Below are positions 47,620-57,240 of a DNA stretch of 64,000 bases, piece after piece; position 1 is the first letter of the stretch, and every line of letters starts with the position of its first letter. Source of the stretch: Alcanivoracaceae bacterium. GTDB taxonomy: Bacteria > Pseudomonadota > Gammaproteobacteria > Pseudomonadales > Alcanivoracaceae. The stretch is from assembly GCA_029213045.1 (NCBI GenBank), contig JARGPN010000009.1, forward strand, positions 248,001-312,000, in the 5' to 3' direction. The notes under the pieces were generated by a model that ran no database searches, was not told the origin of the DNA, and was given only the letters and a program-made list of their open reading frames with translations. Position numbers and translations under genes: made by a program.

Positions 47620-48711
47620 TTAGCGCTTTTTTGCTTTCATTTCGTTTTCAAGCAACGCCCGCTTTCGCTCCACCCCCCAGCGATACCCCGACAGACCACC
47701 ATCCATTCGCACCACCCGATGACACGGCACGGCCACCGCCAGAGGGTTTGCAGCGCAGGCTTTGGCAACTGCACGCGAGGCATTCGGCGAGCCAATTATT
47801 TGTGCCAACTGCGAATAGCTCACTGTGTTGCCCGCCGGTATTTTCTGCAATGCGGCCCAAACGCGCTGCTGAAAGGCTGTGCCGCGAATGTCTAGCGGCA
47901 GGTTTATGCCTTTATCGGGCTGCTCAACAAAACCAATCACTTGCGCAACAATTTTCTCGAAATCTTTATCGGCACCGATCAACTCACTCTTTGGGAAGCG
48001 ATCCTGTAAATCATTGACTAAAGCGTGCGGATCATCGTCCATTAAAATCGCGCACACGCCTCTCTCACTTTGCGCGACCAGTATTGCGCCTAATGAACAT
48101 TGACCTACTGCAAAACGAATTGTCATTTCAGCCCCACCTTGACGATACTGGCCCGGCGTCATGCCCAACCGAGACGACGACTGCGAATAAAAATGGCCGC
48201 TTGAATTAAACCCCGAGTCGTACATTGTCTGCGTCACGGATGCCTTGCGAGTAAGATCGCGCTGTACCCGCATTTTCCTATATGCATCAGCATATTGTTT
48301 CGCTGTCACGCCAGTAACGGATTTAAATAGGCGGTGCAGATGATGCCGACTTAGGTTGGCTCGATCAGCTAGCATTTCAAGCGTTGGCGCTTTCTGTTGG
48401 TCATCCAACGTTGTCTCAATAAAACGACTCAGCTCTTCTACCAACGCGGCTTGTCGTGTCACCAGCGGCGCCTCATCGGGCAAACACCTTTTGCAGGCTC
48501 TAAATCCCGCCTCACTCGCTAGCGCCGACGTTGTGAAAAATCGTACATTTTCACGCTTGGGCAAACGAGCGGGACATGACGGTCGGCAATACACACCGGT
48601 GGTGACCACGGCAAAGACAAAACAACCGTCCGCATGCACGTCACGCTGCTGCACTGCGGACCATCTCGAATTATCCTCGGCGAAAACTAACCCAGATTCA
48701 CTCTTAGCCAT
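47620..48711 (-). CDS. ada: Bifunctional Ada regulator / O6-methylguanine-DNA methyltransferase
   Basis: 363 aa. N-terminal zinc domain (about 1-80) with four Cys, C42 and C46 (GVYCRPSC) and C73 and C76 (RACKRC), one of which accepts methyl groups from DNA phosphate and activates the protein. The AraC-type DNA-binding part (about 95-180) contains LSRHHLHRLFKSVTGVT, and the C-terminal methyltransferase (about 190-355) has the active-site Cys330 in VPCHRV. It controls the adaptive response to alkylation; no alkB, alkA or aidB is adjacent. Confidence 0.95.
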   Translation of the reverse strand: MAKSESGLVFAEDNSRWSAVQQRDVHADGCFVFAVVTTGVYCRPSCPARLPKRENVRFFTTSALASEAGFRACKRCLPDEAPLVTRQAALVEELSRFIETTLDDQQKAPTLEMLADRANLSRHHLHRLFKSVTGVTAKQYADAYRKMRVQRDLTRKASVTQTMYDSGFNSSGHFYSQSSSRLGMTPGQYRQGGAEMTIRFAVGQCSLGAILVAQSERGVCAILMDDDPHALVNDLQDRFPKSELIGADKDFEKIVAQVIGFVEQPDKGINLPLDIRGTAFQQRVWAALQKIPAGNTVSYSQLAQIIGSPNASRAVAKACAANPLAVAVPCHRVVRMDGGLSGYRWGVERKRALLENEMKAKKR

Positions 48712-48945
48712 CTTTATCTAAGGCGCCTCATCAGTACCCGTAATGTGGAGTTACGATGCTAAAGGATACTCACGCGCAGAACACTCCAAATGTTGCTTTC
48801 AAATTCTACCGTCAACATTTGCCGTTAAAGCAGACCTTCAGTAACGCCTACACACAGCCGGAACCCCCCATAAAAAAACGGCCTTACGTGGCCGCTTTTG
48901 TGTGCACTCTCTGAGTGCTCGATAGTGCGAAAATCTAATCATCAT

Positions 48946-48971
48946 AAAAAAGCCGGCCTAAGTAGGCCGGC
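48946..48971 (-). terminator. Terminator of the secreted hydrolase gene
   Basis: GCCGGCCTA / TAGGCCGGC (9 bp, AG loop) preceded on the plus strand by six A residues, so on the minus strand it ends in a T tract. It lies 15 bases after the hydrolase stop. A weaker stem (CGGCC / GGCCG, 48879-48894) sits farther downstream. Confidence 0.88.
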
Positions 48972-48986
48972 AAACTTCTAGGCAAA

Positions 48987-50852
48987 TTACTGATTGAGAA
49001 TAAAGCGTGTGATCCACTCCTTCTGCGCTTTGTTAGCCTGAAGTCGAATAAACGACAAATGTGCCGTTGATCCAGTTAGCGCATCGCCTAATAAAAATTC
49101 GAACCCCGCGGCTAATGCAGGCACCTGACGAACACCAAAACCAAGATCATCATAATCATCAAGCTTCACTACCCCTCTCATTGGGAACAATTCCTCGCCC
49201 ACCAACGGCATTTCAACAATTTGCGCCAAGGCTATCGTTCCGTCGTTTGGCACAATCGAATCGCCATTCCCGGCAAACACCATCATGGGTCGAATGGGAC
49301 GTCCATCACTGGGGTAACGCATGGTTTCGATATAGTTAATTGAGTCGCCATAGTCCAACAGTTGTTGTACCGCTCCTTTTAGCATCACCGCTTCCGCACC
49401 ATTCGCAGCAGGCGGCTCCAGCCCAGAAAATGCGCTTTCCCATAAAATCGAACCGGCTAAAATGCTCGTCACGCCGACGCCGGTCACATGAAATAAGGCG
49501 CCATCAAGATCCGGTGACAGTGCGGCATAAGACGAGCCCAACACCCCACCCAACGATGTGCCTTCCATAAACACGCGCGTTGTATCCATATCGGCGATGC
49601 CGTCAGCGCATTTCCAGCACCAGCTGCTCCACGTCAGCCTTCCCAACACATCTAAATCGGCCATACCGATTAGCGCTTTATGCGCGGCGGCGAAATCAAT
49701 GGTGTGCTGTGTCATCATGCCAATTTCGCGGGACAGCTTGCTCACTTCCAAATTGTCGAAAACACCACCGCCATCAACCTCTTTACGATCACCGTGATTC
49801 GGGAAGTCCACGCTAAACGTCGCAATGCCCAACCCTGCATTGGAAGTTGTCACCAGAGCATCCATGCTTTTATCAGCGCCCAATCCATGTGCGTAGAACG
49901 CAACAGGCACCTTGCCACTGGTGTGCGCGGCTTGCGGCAACGTCAACCGAAAGGTAATCCATTGCTCTTTTGGCGTCGCATCGAAATCAACCATGCCGAT
50001 GCCGCCTTCACGACGATAATTATCAGTGCGTAACTCACCGGTAATCAGTGCCGCTTTTTTACCGGAATAGGTTTTGTAGTCCACCTCGATGTTGCGCACG
50101 GGGTGATCTTGAGAAAACGTCCGCTCTACTAGCATTCTCATCGGACCAACCACTTCTTCCTGATCGCGCACGGTAAATATTGTGGCCGACCGCACATTGG
50201 ATTCCGCAATACCAGCTTGCGCTAATCCGCTAGATAACTTCGCCAAATAGGCTTTCTCCGATTGCCCCGATGCACTATCAGCAAGCGATTGAAAATCCTT
50301 CGTTTCACCGCTGATTTCAAGAGATTTAGTCACCGCCACCACTATTCGATGGCCAAAATTCCAACGAGAAACCGGATACACCTCCAGTACATTTGCGGGT
50401 GCACTAACGTTATTCCCCTTCGCGTAGTCACTGATCTGCGCTCGCACATCGACAAACTCACCGGCATCCAGATCGTACGCAATAACTACATTTTCAGCGT
50501 ATTTAGGCAACGAACCCGGATCAGGTGCGTGATCAAATTCAAATACCACCGCGCTCGCCGCAGAGAACCCATGCGCGCCGTTGAAGATTCCCTCAACACT
50601 AATACCTGTTTCTGCCGGCAATTGGTCCGCGACTTCTTGGCGAAGTAGAGAGGAGGTCATCTCCAACGAAACACCAGTAGGCGAACTCGCATCCGCGTTC
50701 GCCCAGTAGTTCGACGGGAAAGGAATCGTACAAGTTTGCAGACTAAGTGGATTGCAGCCGTTAGCGGCCTGAGCAGTCATGGAGAGTAATGACGTCGATA
50801 GAGCCGTCAATGTAGCAAATAGAATGGGGGTTCTAACAGAACTGGCCGGCAT
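48987..50852 (-). CDS. Secreted alpha/beta hydrolase (lipase/esterase-like), 621 aa
   Basis: Signal peptide (TPILFATLTALSTSLLSMTA, cleavage near residue 29) followed by CNPLSLQTCTIPFPSNYW, a start typical of large exported bacterial lipases. A beta-rich N-terminal domain (about 30-300), then an alpha/beta hydrolase domain with the oxyanion-side YAHGLGADKS, nucleophile in MEGTSLGGVLG, and candidate Asp in FAGNGDSIVPND. The C-terminal His is not certain. The protein is probably secreted or surface-bound and hydrolyses lipids or polyesters. Confidence 0.82.
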   Translation of the reverse strand: MPASSVRTPILFATLTALSTSLLSMTAQAANGCNPLSLQTCTIPFPSNYWANADASSPTGVSLEMTSSLLRQEVADQLPAETGISVEGIFNGAHGFSAASAVVFEFDHAPDPGSLPKYAENVVIAYDLDAGEFVDVRAQISDYAKGNNVSAPANVLEVYPVSRWNFGHRIVVAVTKSLEISGETKDFQSLADSASGQSEKAYLAKLSSGLAQAGIAESNVRSATIFTVRDQEEVVGPMRMLVERTFSQDHPVRNIEVDYKTYSGKKAALITGELRTDNYRREGGIGMVDFDATPKEQWITFRLTLPQAAHTSGKVPVAFYAHGLGADKSMDALVTTSNAGLGIATFSVDFPNHGDRKEVDGGGVFDNLEVSKLSREIGMMTQHTIDFAAAHKALIGMADLDVLGRLTWSSWCWKCADGIADMDTTRVFMEGTSLGGVLGSSYAALSPDLDGALFHVTGVGVTSILAGSILWESAFSGLEPPAANGAEAVMLKGAVQQLLDYGDSINYIETMRYPSDGRPIRPMMVFAGNGDSIVPNDGTIALAQIVEMPLVGEELFPMRGVVKLDDYDDLGFGVRQVPALAAGFEFLLGDALTGSTAHLSFIRLQANKAQKEWITRFILNQ

Positions 50853-52157
50853 GATGCGATCCTTCTCATTATTGTTATCGCGATAAATCTTTTCTCCAAG
50901 TATTTCTTCACCTGGACAAGATCGGTTAAAAATAAAAAATCCTAACAGACGCTAACAAAGGAAGGCATAGAGAAACTAGCGGGCATTTACCTGAGTACAT
51001 TCAATACAGCTATCTGCTTAGATCTTGCACTAAATGACAAAAAATAATTCTAATGTTTAATATCCAACCACAATGGCGGGACGCCACAATTATTTGAAGG
51101 GATATAACAAGGGGGCTTTGTCAATTTCGACAGAAAGGCACCTCTAAGGAAATGGAATACTTATATTTATTTACGCACTGTCTCAATTTCTCATTTGCCA
51201 TTGTCTTTTTCGCACATGGTGTACTGAATTTTTAGCCCGTCAGCGATGTTCTTTTTCTAAGAAACGTTAACTAGCTAGTTTTTTCATTCTTTTCGCATGC
51301 GCTATTAAATGGTCAACGCGGTAGCAAATCCTGAACCACACCATCAACGCACGGCTAAAGCACCTCAGCGTCGCTACCGAACATACCAATGAAACGGCTA
51401 TAGCGACCGAGCAAGGTCTTCTATTACTCAGCTCCCTTAGAAAAGAGTGCCCTCGGTAGAAGTACCCGCCCCGCCACTTACCTGTCGCACCGCAAGCATC
51501 GAGGGTGGCAGCGCTGCGCAAATCACATGATGTTCTGACAACATCATATTATGCGCCACCGACAGCTTTGATTTGCCACATATGGATTTTTTATTATTAT
51601 TAATCAATGACTTACATAACTCCAACAGAGACATATTGCTCTAAGCTTATTTTCGTATATGCTTAAAAAATCATCTGATCCAAAAGGTGTAGCGCAAAGA
51701 GCCTACTCAATCTCGGTGCGATACCCACCACCTAGCAAACGCTTCGACGATCAGAATCGCAGAGCATGAAACATAACAAGCCATAAAAGATGGGCATAAG
51801 CCCAACCAAAACAAAAAGTTTCCGCCTAACTGCTACTGCATAAGCGAACGCCGGAGACAAAAATATGAAAGCTGGGCCGTTTCAGGTGAAACATAGAAGT
51901 ACATAGAAAACAGTAAAAGAAATGACGATGTCGTGATCCCACACATCCTTGTCGCGCATTCAAAATTAATGGTGCACAGAGATCACAAAATCGAGATATC
52001 CGATTCAATTTGTTAAACAAAAGGATTTTTTTTGTGACGTCACTGACCTTTTCTAGCAAAATGCCATCAAGGGAAGCGGCGTCACATCAACAACGCAAAC
52101 CAATAATTCTAATACTTAAAAATATGCGTTTTACGCTGAAAGGAAGGGGCCCTCACA
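50853..52157. other. 1.3-kb stretch without a recognisable gene
   Basis: Visibly AT-richer than its surroundings. Short open frames on the minus strand near 51267-51521 and 51437-51634 have no ribosome binding site, look compositionally random and overlap each other, so I do not call them. No tRNA, terminator, direct repeats or riboswitch core was recognised. The last 20 bases hold AAAGGAAGGGG, the Shine-Dalgarno of the first cyclase. It may contain a decayed gene and the regulatory region of the cyclase array. Confidence 0.6.
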
Positions 52158-54521
52158 TTGAGAGGTAACATTTTTAAATCCATTCGATGGAATCGCGTCG
52201 AACGAGGTTGCGCGCCTGTCACGCAAATCTTGGTAATCGGTGGCGTTTATCTTTGGGGCTTGCTGCACCTCCTCGCCCGCGACGATCGCGCGCTATTCAT
52301 CAACGTTGAAGTCGCCGAAACCCAAACCCTTGTCGTAATAGCGCTGATGCTAGGTGCTGCCGCCCTGTTAGGCTTAGGGCTGATACTTCGCGTTCACCGC
52401 CCAAACTCCATACTCTATCAATACACTGGCGCTTTATTTTTTGCGTTATCGATGGTTTGGGCGGGATATATTACCGGCGCGCATAGCTTTGCCGCTGGCG
52501 TTGTACTGATAGGCTCAGGTTTATCCGGATATGTTGCGCTAGAAAGGCGCGTTATCGCCCTTGGCGTCGGCGTTTCCTTCGTCATTATATTGGGGTTGAA
52601 CCTCGGCGCAGCATACGGAAAAATCCCCTACTCTCCTCTCCTGCTAGAACCCCACGACACCACAAGTCGGGTATTTTGGACAAATGTATCGCTGTTTCTA
52701 GCGTTACCTCCGCTGATCATGAACCTCGCCTTGATGGGCATCATGCTGCATTTCTGGCGTAAGGCGGAAAATGAAATTCTTAAACTGAGCCTTACCGATG
52801 TTCTGACCGGCTTACCCAATCGTCGCAGCATTTTAAGTCAAATCAAAAAAGAAGCTGCGCGCACTAAGAGACACGGACCGCCGCTAGCAATTGTGATTAT
52901 AGACCTCGATGGCTTTAAGAAGATTAACGATCATTGGGGACACCCCACAGGCGACAAAGTGCTGCAAAGAGCAGCCCAATGTTTGCGCAATAATATTCGC
53001 GAGTGTGATGTAGTCGGCCGTTTCGGTGGCGAAGAATTTTTGCTTTTACTCCCCGATACAAACTCCTCTGGCGCCATGGCATTGATGGAGCGTTGCCGCC
53101 AAGCACTAGAACAAATCTCGCTTTATGGCGATGACAACGAACGCATTCCTGTGCACGGAAGCTTCGGTATTGTTTGCAATGAGGAAAATCTTTCCATAGA
53201 TACGGATACCCTTATCAGCGCCGCAGACCAAGCGCTTTATCACGCAAAAGAAACTGGCAAAAATCGAATCGTGCTCGCTAACCTCGAGGAGTACAAAATT
53301 CCTCTGGAAGAAAAAAAACGAGAACTCGGTGAGGACAAAGCCACGTTTTCTCTCGCACATCTGATTGATGACCTTATCCACGAAGGCCCAACTTGGACAC
53401 CAGTTGCCAAATCAATGCTTTCCATGCTTTTAGGCGCCAGTCAATTTTTGCTCTACGCATCCTGGGGCCTACTGCTATTAATTCCCGATAATCGTCAAGA
53501 ATTAATTAACGTTGAATATGTTCTTGCCATAATCCCATATGTGCTTCCCGTTATTTTAGGACTGCTAGTGTTGGTAGGCATTGGTTGGCGCGTGAACCTG
53601 CACAATCCAAACTCAGCGTGGTATCAATTCGTCACGCAACAATATTACGGCGTTGCCTTGGTCTTCTCCGGCTACTTGATTGGTACGATGTCACTCCCCG
53701 TTGGATTAATTCTTGCCGGCGGCCCATTGATCGGATTCATTTTTTTCCGCGCTCGCTACATTATTGCAACGATGATTACCTCGATGGCAACGCTCATCAC
53801 ATTGACATACCTAAGCGCACAAGGCGTCATTCCGTACGCTCCGGTAATGCCAGTGGGCCAGAACTCATACCACACGATTACGCCGCTGTGGCTTCTCGCG
53901 TTCTATCTATTTCTAACCCCACATATGTTTATCGTGCTCGCATTAGGAGATAAAACATTTGGTCATTGGCGCGAACGCTGGTTAGAAATTCGCGTACTTG
54001 GTCGAACTGACCCGCTAACACGCATTCACAACCGGCGCAGCATTCTTTCTCTACTAGACAAAGAAATCGCACGGACATTGCGCCACGGACCGCCGCTTGC
54101 CATTGCGTTATTGGACATGGATTACTTTAAAAAAATCAATGATACTTGGGGTCATCCAACCGGCGACCGCGTACTAAAACGGGCGGCGAAGATTTTGCAA
54201 GAAACGATTCGCGAATGCGACGCGGTCGGCCGTTTTGGCGGAGAAGAGTTTATGCTCTTGCTGCCTGACACAAGCTTGGAAGGTGCGCGCATTTTAACAG
54301 AGCGCTGTCGTGAGGCACTTTCTGCCAGCACAGTGATGACGGAAAACGGTGAGAAAATTTCCATTACGGCGAGCTTCGGACTGACCAGCAATGAAGGCAA
54401 TCTTAATTTAAACAGCACAGAGCTAGTCAAAGCAGCCGATGATGCCCTTTATACAGCAAAAGATGAAGGTAGAAATCGAGTTTCCATCGCGGCGCCAGAA
54501 GCAATGTCGATGAGAGCTTAA
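52158..54521 (+). CDS. Double diguanylate cyclase 1: two [6TM-GGDEF] units in one chain
   Basis: 787 aa; TTG start behind AAAGGAAGGGG. Two repeats of the same plan: six membrane helices (about 20-200), then a GGDEF domain (210-375); a linker; six more helices (about 420-605), then a second GGDEF domain (612-780). Both active sites read GGEEF (290-294 and 694-698) and both keep an inhibitory RxxD site five residues before (RECD, 281-284 and 685-688). It should make c-di-GMP from two GTP with product inhibition. The two halves resemble each other closely (for example RECDVVGRFGGEEF against RECDAVGRFGGEEF). Confidence 0.9.
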   Translation: MRGNIFKSIRWNRVERGCAPVTQILVIGGVYLWGLLHLLARDDRALFINVEVAETQTLVVIALMLGAAALLGLGLILRVHRPNSILYQYTGALFFALSMVWAGYITGAHSFAAGVVLIGSGLSGYVALERRVIALGVGVSFVIILGLNLGAAYGKIPYSPLLLEPHDTTSRVFWTNVSLFLALPPLIMNLALMGIMLHFWRKAENEILKLSLTDVLTGLPNRRSILSQIKKEAARTKRHGPPLAIVIIDLDGFKKINDHWGHPTGDKVLQRAAQCLRNNIRECDVVGRFGGEEFLLLLPDTNSSGAMALMERCRQALEQISLYGDDNERIPVHGSFGIVCNEENLSIDTDTLISAADQALYHAKETGKNRIVLANLEEYKIPLEEKKRELGEDKATFSLAHLIDDLIHEGPTWTPVAKSMLSMLLGASQFLLYASWGLLLLIPDNRQELINVEYVLAIIPYVLPVILGLLVLVGIGWRVNLHNPNSAWYQFVTQQYYGVALVFSGYLIGTMSLPVGLILAGGPLIGFIFFRARYIIATMITSMATLITLTYLSAQGVIPYAPVMPVGQNSYHTITPLWLLAFYLFLTPHMFIVLALGDKTFGHWRERWLEIRVLGRTDPLTRIHNRRSILSLLDKEIARTLRHGPPLAIALLDMDYFKKINDTWGHPTGDRVLKRAAKILQETIRECDAVGRFGGEEFMLLLPDTSLEGARILTERCREALSASTVMTENGEKISITASFGLTSNEGNLNLNSTELVKAADDALYTAKDEGRNRVSIAAPEAMSMRA

Positions 54522-54655
54522 TAATCAACATGCTAAATCGTGGCCTTCCCTCCCTCAAATCATACCGCTCATCCCAATGACTCTGTGAACAGTTGCCCCA
54601 AATGTCTACCGCTCTACACTTAAGCAACTAATAATTAGAATACAACGGTGCTGTC

Positions 54656-57058
54656 ATGCGGCAGGGAATTACATTAACCAAGCTGCGGCAACCTTTAACA
54701 ATAATGGATTGGAGTTTCGTCGCGCGCGGCAGCCTGCCTCTGATCATTCTTATAGTTCTTTGGCTTTCACACGGAACCTGGGCCTTCTTATCATTATTCT
54801 ATTTCAACGGAAAGAAAGTATTCAGCCTCGAGCAACTGTGGGTGCAAGCACCCGTTATTCTATTCATTATTCTCGGTGCATTTTCCATATTAGCGCTTGG
54901 CCTGCTACTCAAACGTAGGAATTTAGAACCCGTTTGGTTTCAACATCTTACTGCTAATTATTATGGACTTTCTCTCGTGTGGGGAGGATCTCTGGTTGGC
55001 TCCCTTAATCTAGCTAGCGGCGCGGTTCTAATGGGCGCGCCCCTTATCGGCTTCCTTATCCTTGAACGCCGCGTTGTATTCTTTGCATTTATTGTCGCCT
55101 TCACCGCGCTTCTTCTTCTCAATGTAGCTTCAGCCCTTAACCTTATTCCCTACGCACCCTTTATACGCTCACCCAATGAAGGCGGTGATACGCTATTGTG
55201 GACACACAGTCAGCTATTAATGGCCGCTCCACACATTGTGATCAACGTTGCACTGGCCGCTCTCGTATTAGGTCAATGGCGTCTTCGCGAAGCCAACGTC
55301 CGCACACTGGGATTAACAGATCAGCTTACGCTTCTACCAAATCGCCGTGCGATATTAATGCAGCTGCGAAGAGAGTTATCACGTGCGCATCGCCAAAAAA
55401 GGCCTCTTTGTGTCGTACTACTAGACTTAGATCATTTTAAATCAATTAATGATAAATGGGGCCACCCCAGTGGCGATGAAGTGCTTCGTCGTACGAGTGA
55501 AATAATTAGAAATGAAATTCGTGCAGGAGACTATATCGGTCGCTTTGGCGGCGAGGAGTTCTTACTTTTGCTTCCACAGGCAGCCCCCGAGGAAGCCCGC
55601 GAAATTATCGAGCGTATACGTCTAAAGTTAAATCACGAACCTATTGCTGTAGGCGCAACGACGCCCATACACGTAAGCGCCAGTTTTGGAATTTCTTGGG
55701 CCTGTGGCTCAAAACCGTGCGATATCACCACCATTTTAGCGGCGGCGGATCTGGCGCTATATCGCGCAAAAGAGCGCGGACGCAATCGACTTGAGCTAGC
55801 TGAAAAATCTTGCTCATCACCGAAAGAAAATCAAAAAACATATCCGCGCGTTAGCGTCGAAAACCATTTCAACTTAGGCAAGGTCACCAACGCTCGTTGG
55901 TGGCGAGAATTTCTGATTGGCATTCTAGACTGGACGCCTGTTAACAAAGCGAGACTCATTGCTGGAATACTACTTTTAATATCAGTTAATTTCATTGCTA
56001 CTCTGGAATTTATTTCATCAATTCACTCTGGAAAAATTCGGGTAGATATCCAAACTGCCAGGTTACTCACTGATCTTTCTATCGGTCTTAGTCTTCTTTG
56101 TTTTTTTTCTATTTGGGCTGGACGCTACATCAACATACGCTGGCCGGGATCACGCTGGTATCAGATATTTGTATTACAAATGTTCGGGCAATCTTTGGTT
56201 TTTTATGGCTATATGCTCGGGATAATGTACATGCACACTGGCATCATGCTTCTTTGCTCACCCATTGTTGGATTTATTCTTTTTGAACGCCGCATTGTTC
56301 TTCAGGTGTTTTTCACGTCGGTAATCGGTGTGTTGGCCTGCTCATACGCGAGTGCCTACGGGCTACTTCCCTACGCTCCACTTATCTCCGTTGGCGCTCC
56401 AGCATGGCAGATCAACACACCATTCTGGACATTGCTCACCTACTTTATTTGCACATACATTTTGATTGTTACATTCATCTTAATCGACCACGTCCTCGGA
56501 CGCTGGCGCGAACGAGAAGCAGAGATTCGCGTAATTAGCATTACCGATGCGCTCACGAATGTGCGCAATCGTCACAGTATTTTGCACCAACTCGACGTCC
56601 TTCTCGAAACGGCAATTAGGCACGAGCAACCCTTGTCCATCGCTGTACTGGATCTCGATAAATTTAAATACATTAACGACACATGGGGGCATCCGACCGG
56701 CGATGAAGTCTTGCGTGTTACTGCGAAGGCACTCACCAAATGCTTACGTGACGGCGATGAAATGGGTCGATTCGGCGGAGAGGAGTTTCTCATACTGCTC
56801 CCAAACACCGACCTCGTCGGCGCGACCGCATTAGCGGAACGCTGCCGCCGTTCGTTAGAAGCAATCGAACTATTTGCTCCTAACAAGGCAGCGGTATCAA
56901 TCAGCGCGAGCTTCGGTATTGCATCCATGGAAAACGCTAGCGCCTCGGCCTCCTTCAACGGAGACCCAGAGCAACTTATCAAGGCGGCCGATGAGGCACT
57001 CTACACCGCTAAAGAAAACGGCAGAAATCGTGTTGAGGCTGTTCTAGTGCACGATTAA
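54656..57058 (+). CDS. Double diguanylate cyclase 2
   Basis: 800 aa. Same plan as cyclase 1: membrane module (about 25-205), GGDEF (220-380), linker (385-425) ending in WTPVNKARL, membrane module (430-610), GGDEF (625-795). Active sites GGEEF at 298-302 and 707-711; I-sites RAGD (289-292) and RDGD (698-701). Its first half matches the first half of cyclase 3 and its second half the second half of cyclase 3 better than they match each other. An inner ATG at 54704 (MDWSFVARG) aligns with one in cyclase 3 and could be the true start. 134 bases after cyclase 1. Confidence 0.9.
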   Translation: MRQGITLTKLRQPLTIMDWSFVARGSLPLIILIVLWLSHGTWAFLSLFYFNGKKVFSLEQLWVQAPVILFIILGAFSILALGLLLKRRNLEPVWFQHLTANYYGLSLVWGGSLVGSLNLASGAVLMGAPLIGFLILERRVVFFAFIVAFTALLLLNVASALNLIPYAPFIRSPNEGGDTLLWTHSQLLMAAPHIVINVALAALVLGQWRLREANVRTLGLTDQLTLLPNRRAILMQLRRELSRAHRQKRPLCVVLLDLDHFKSINDKWGHPSGDEVLRRTSEIIRNEIRAGDYIGRFGGEEFLLLLPQAAPEEAREIIERIRLKLNHEPIAVGATTPIHVSASFGISWACGSKPCDITTILAAADLALYRAKERGRNRLELAEKSCSSPKENQKTYPRVSVENHFNLGKVTNARWWREFLIGILDWTPVNKARLIAGILLLISVNFIATLEFISSIHSGKIRVDIQTARLLTDLSIGLSLLCFFSIWAGRYINIRWPGSRWYQIFVLQMFGQSLVFYGYMLGIMYMHTGIMLLCSPIVGFILFERRIVLQVFFTSVIGVLACSYASAYGLLPYAPLISVGAPAWQINTPFWTLLTYFICTYILIVTFILIDHVLGRWREREAEIRVISITDALTNVRNRHSILHQLDVLLETAIRHEQPLSIAVLDLDKFKYINDTWGHPTGDEVLRVTAKALTKCLRDGDEMGRFGGEEFLILLPNTDLVGATALAERCRRSLEAIELFAPNKAAVSISASFGIASMENASASASFNGDPEQLIKAADEALYTAKENGRNRVEAVLVHD

Positions 57059-57240
57059 AATTTGATCCTGCCCGATTACAGTGACGTGGTGCGTCAGGAA
57101 AGAATATGCCGCGGTGCCTAGCGGTACCATCCAATTCCATATTAATACCGCCGATCATACCCATATTGCCGCGCTGCTGGGATTGCATCAGGCTTAGCTT
57201 AATAAAATTATAAAAATCCTTTATTTACATCGGGCTTTTA

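Noticed and set aside
51267-51634. Two minus-strand frames of 84 and 65 codons in the 1.3-kb gap
   Set aside because: They overlap in different frames, lack a ribosome binding site and have random-looking composition. No family or transposase signature was recognised.
51680-51780. Possible c-di-GMP (GEMM) riboswitch before the cyclase array, because of GCGCAAAGAGCC
   Set aside because: The surrounding helices and the GGCAAACC-GAAA part of the GEMM core are missing, so the resemblance is limited to a few bases.
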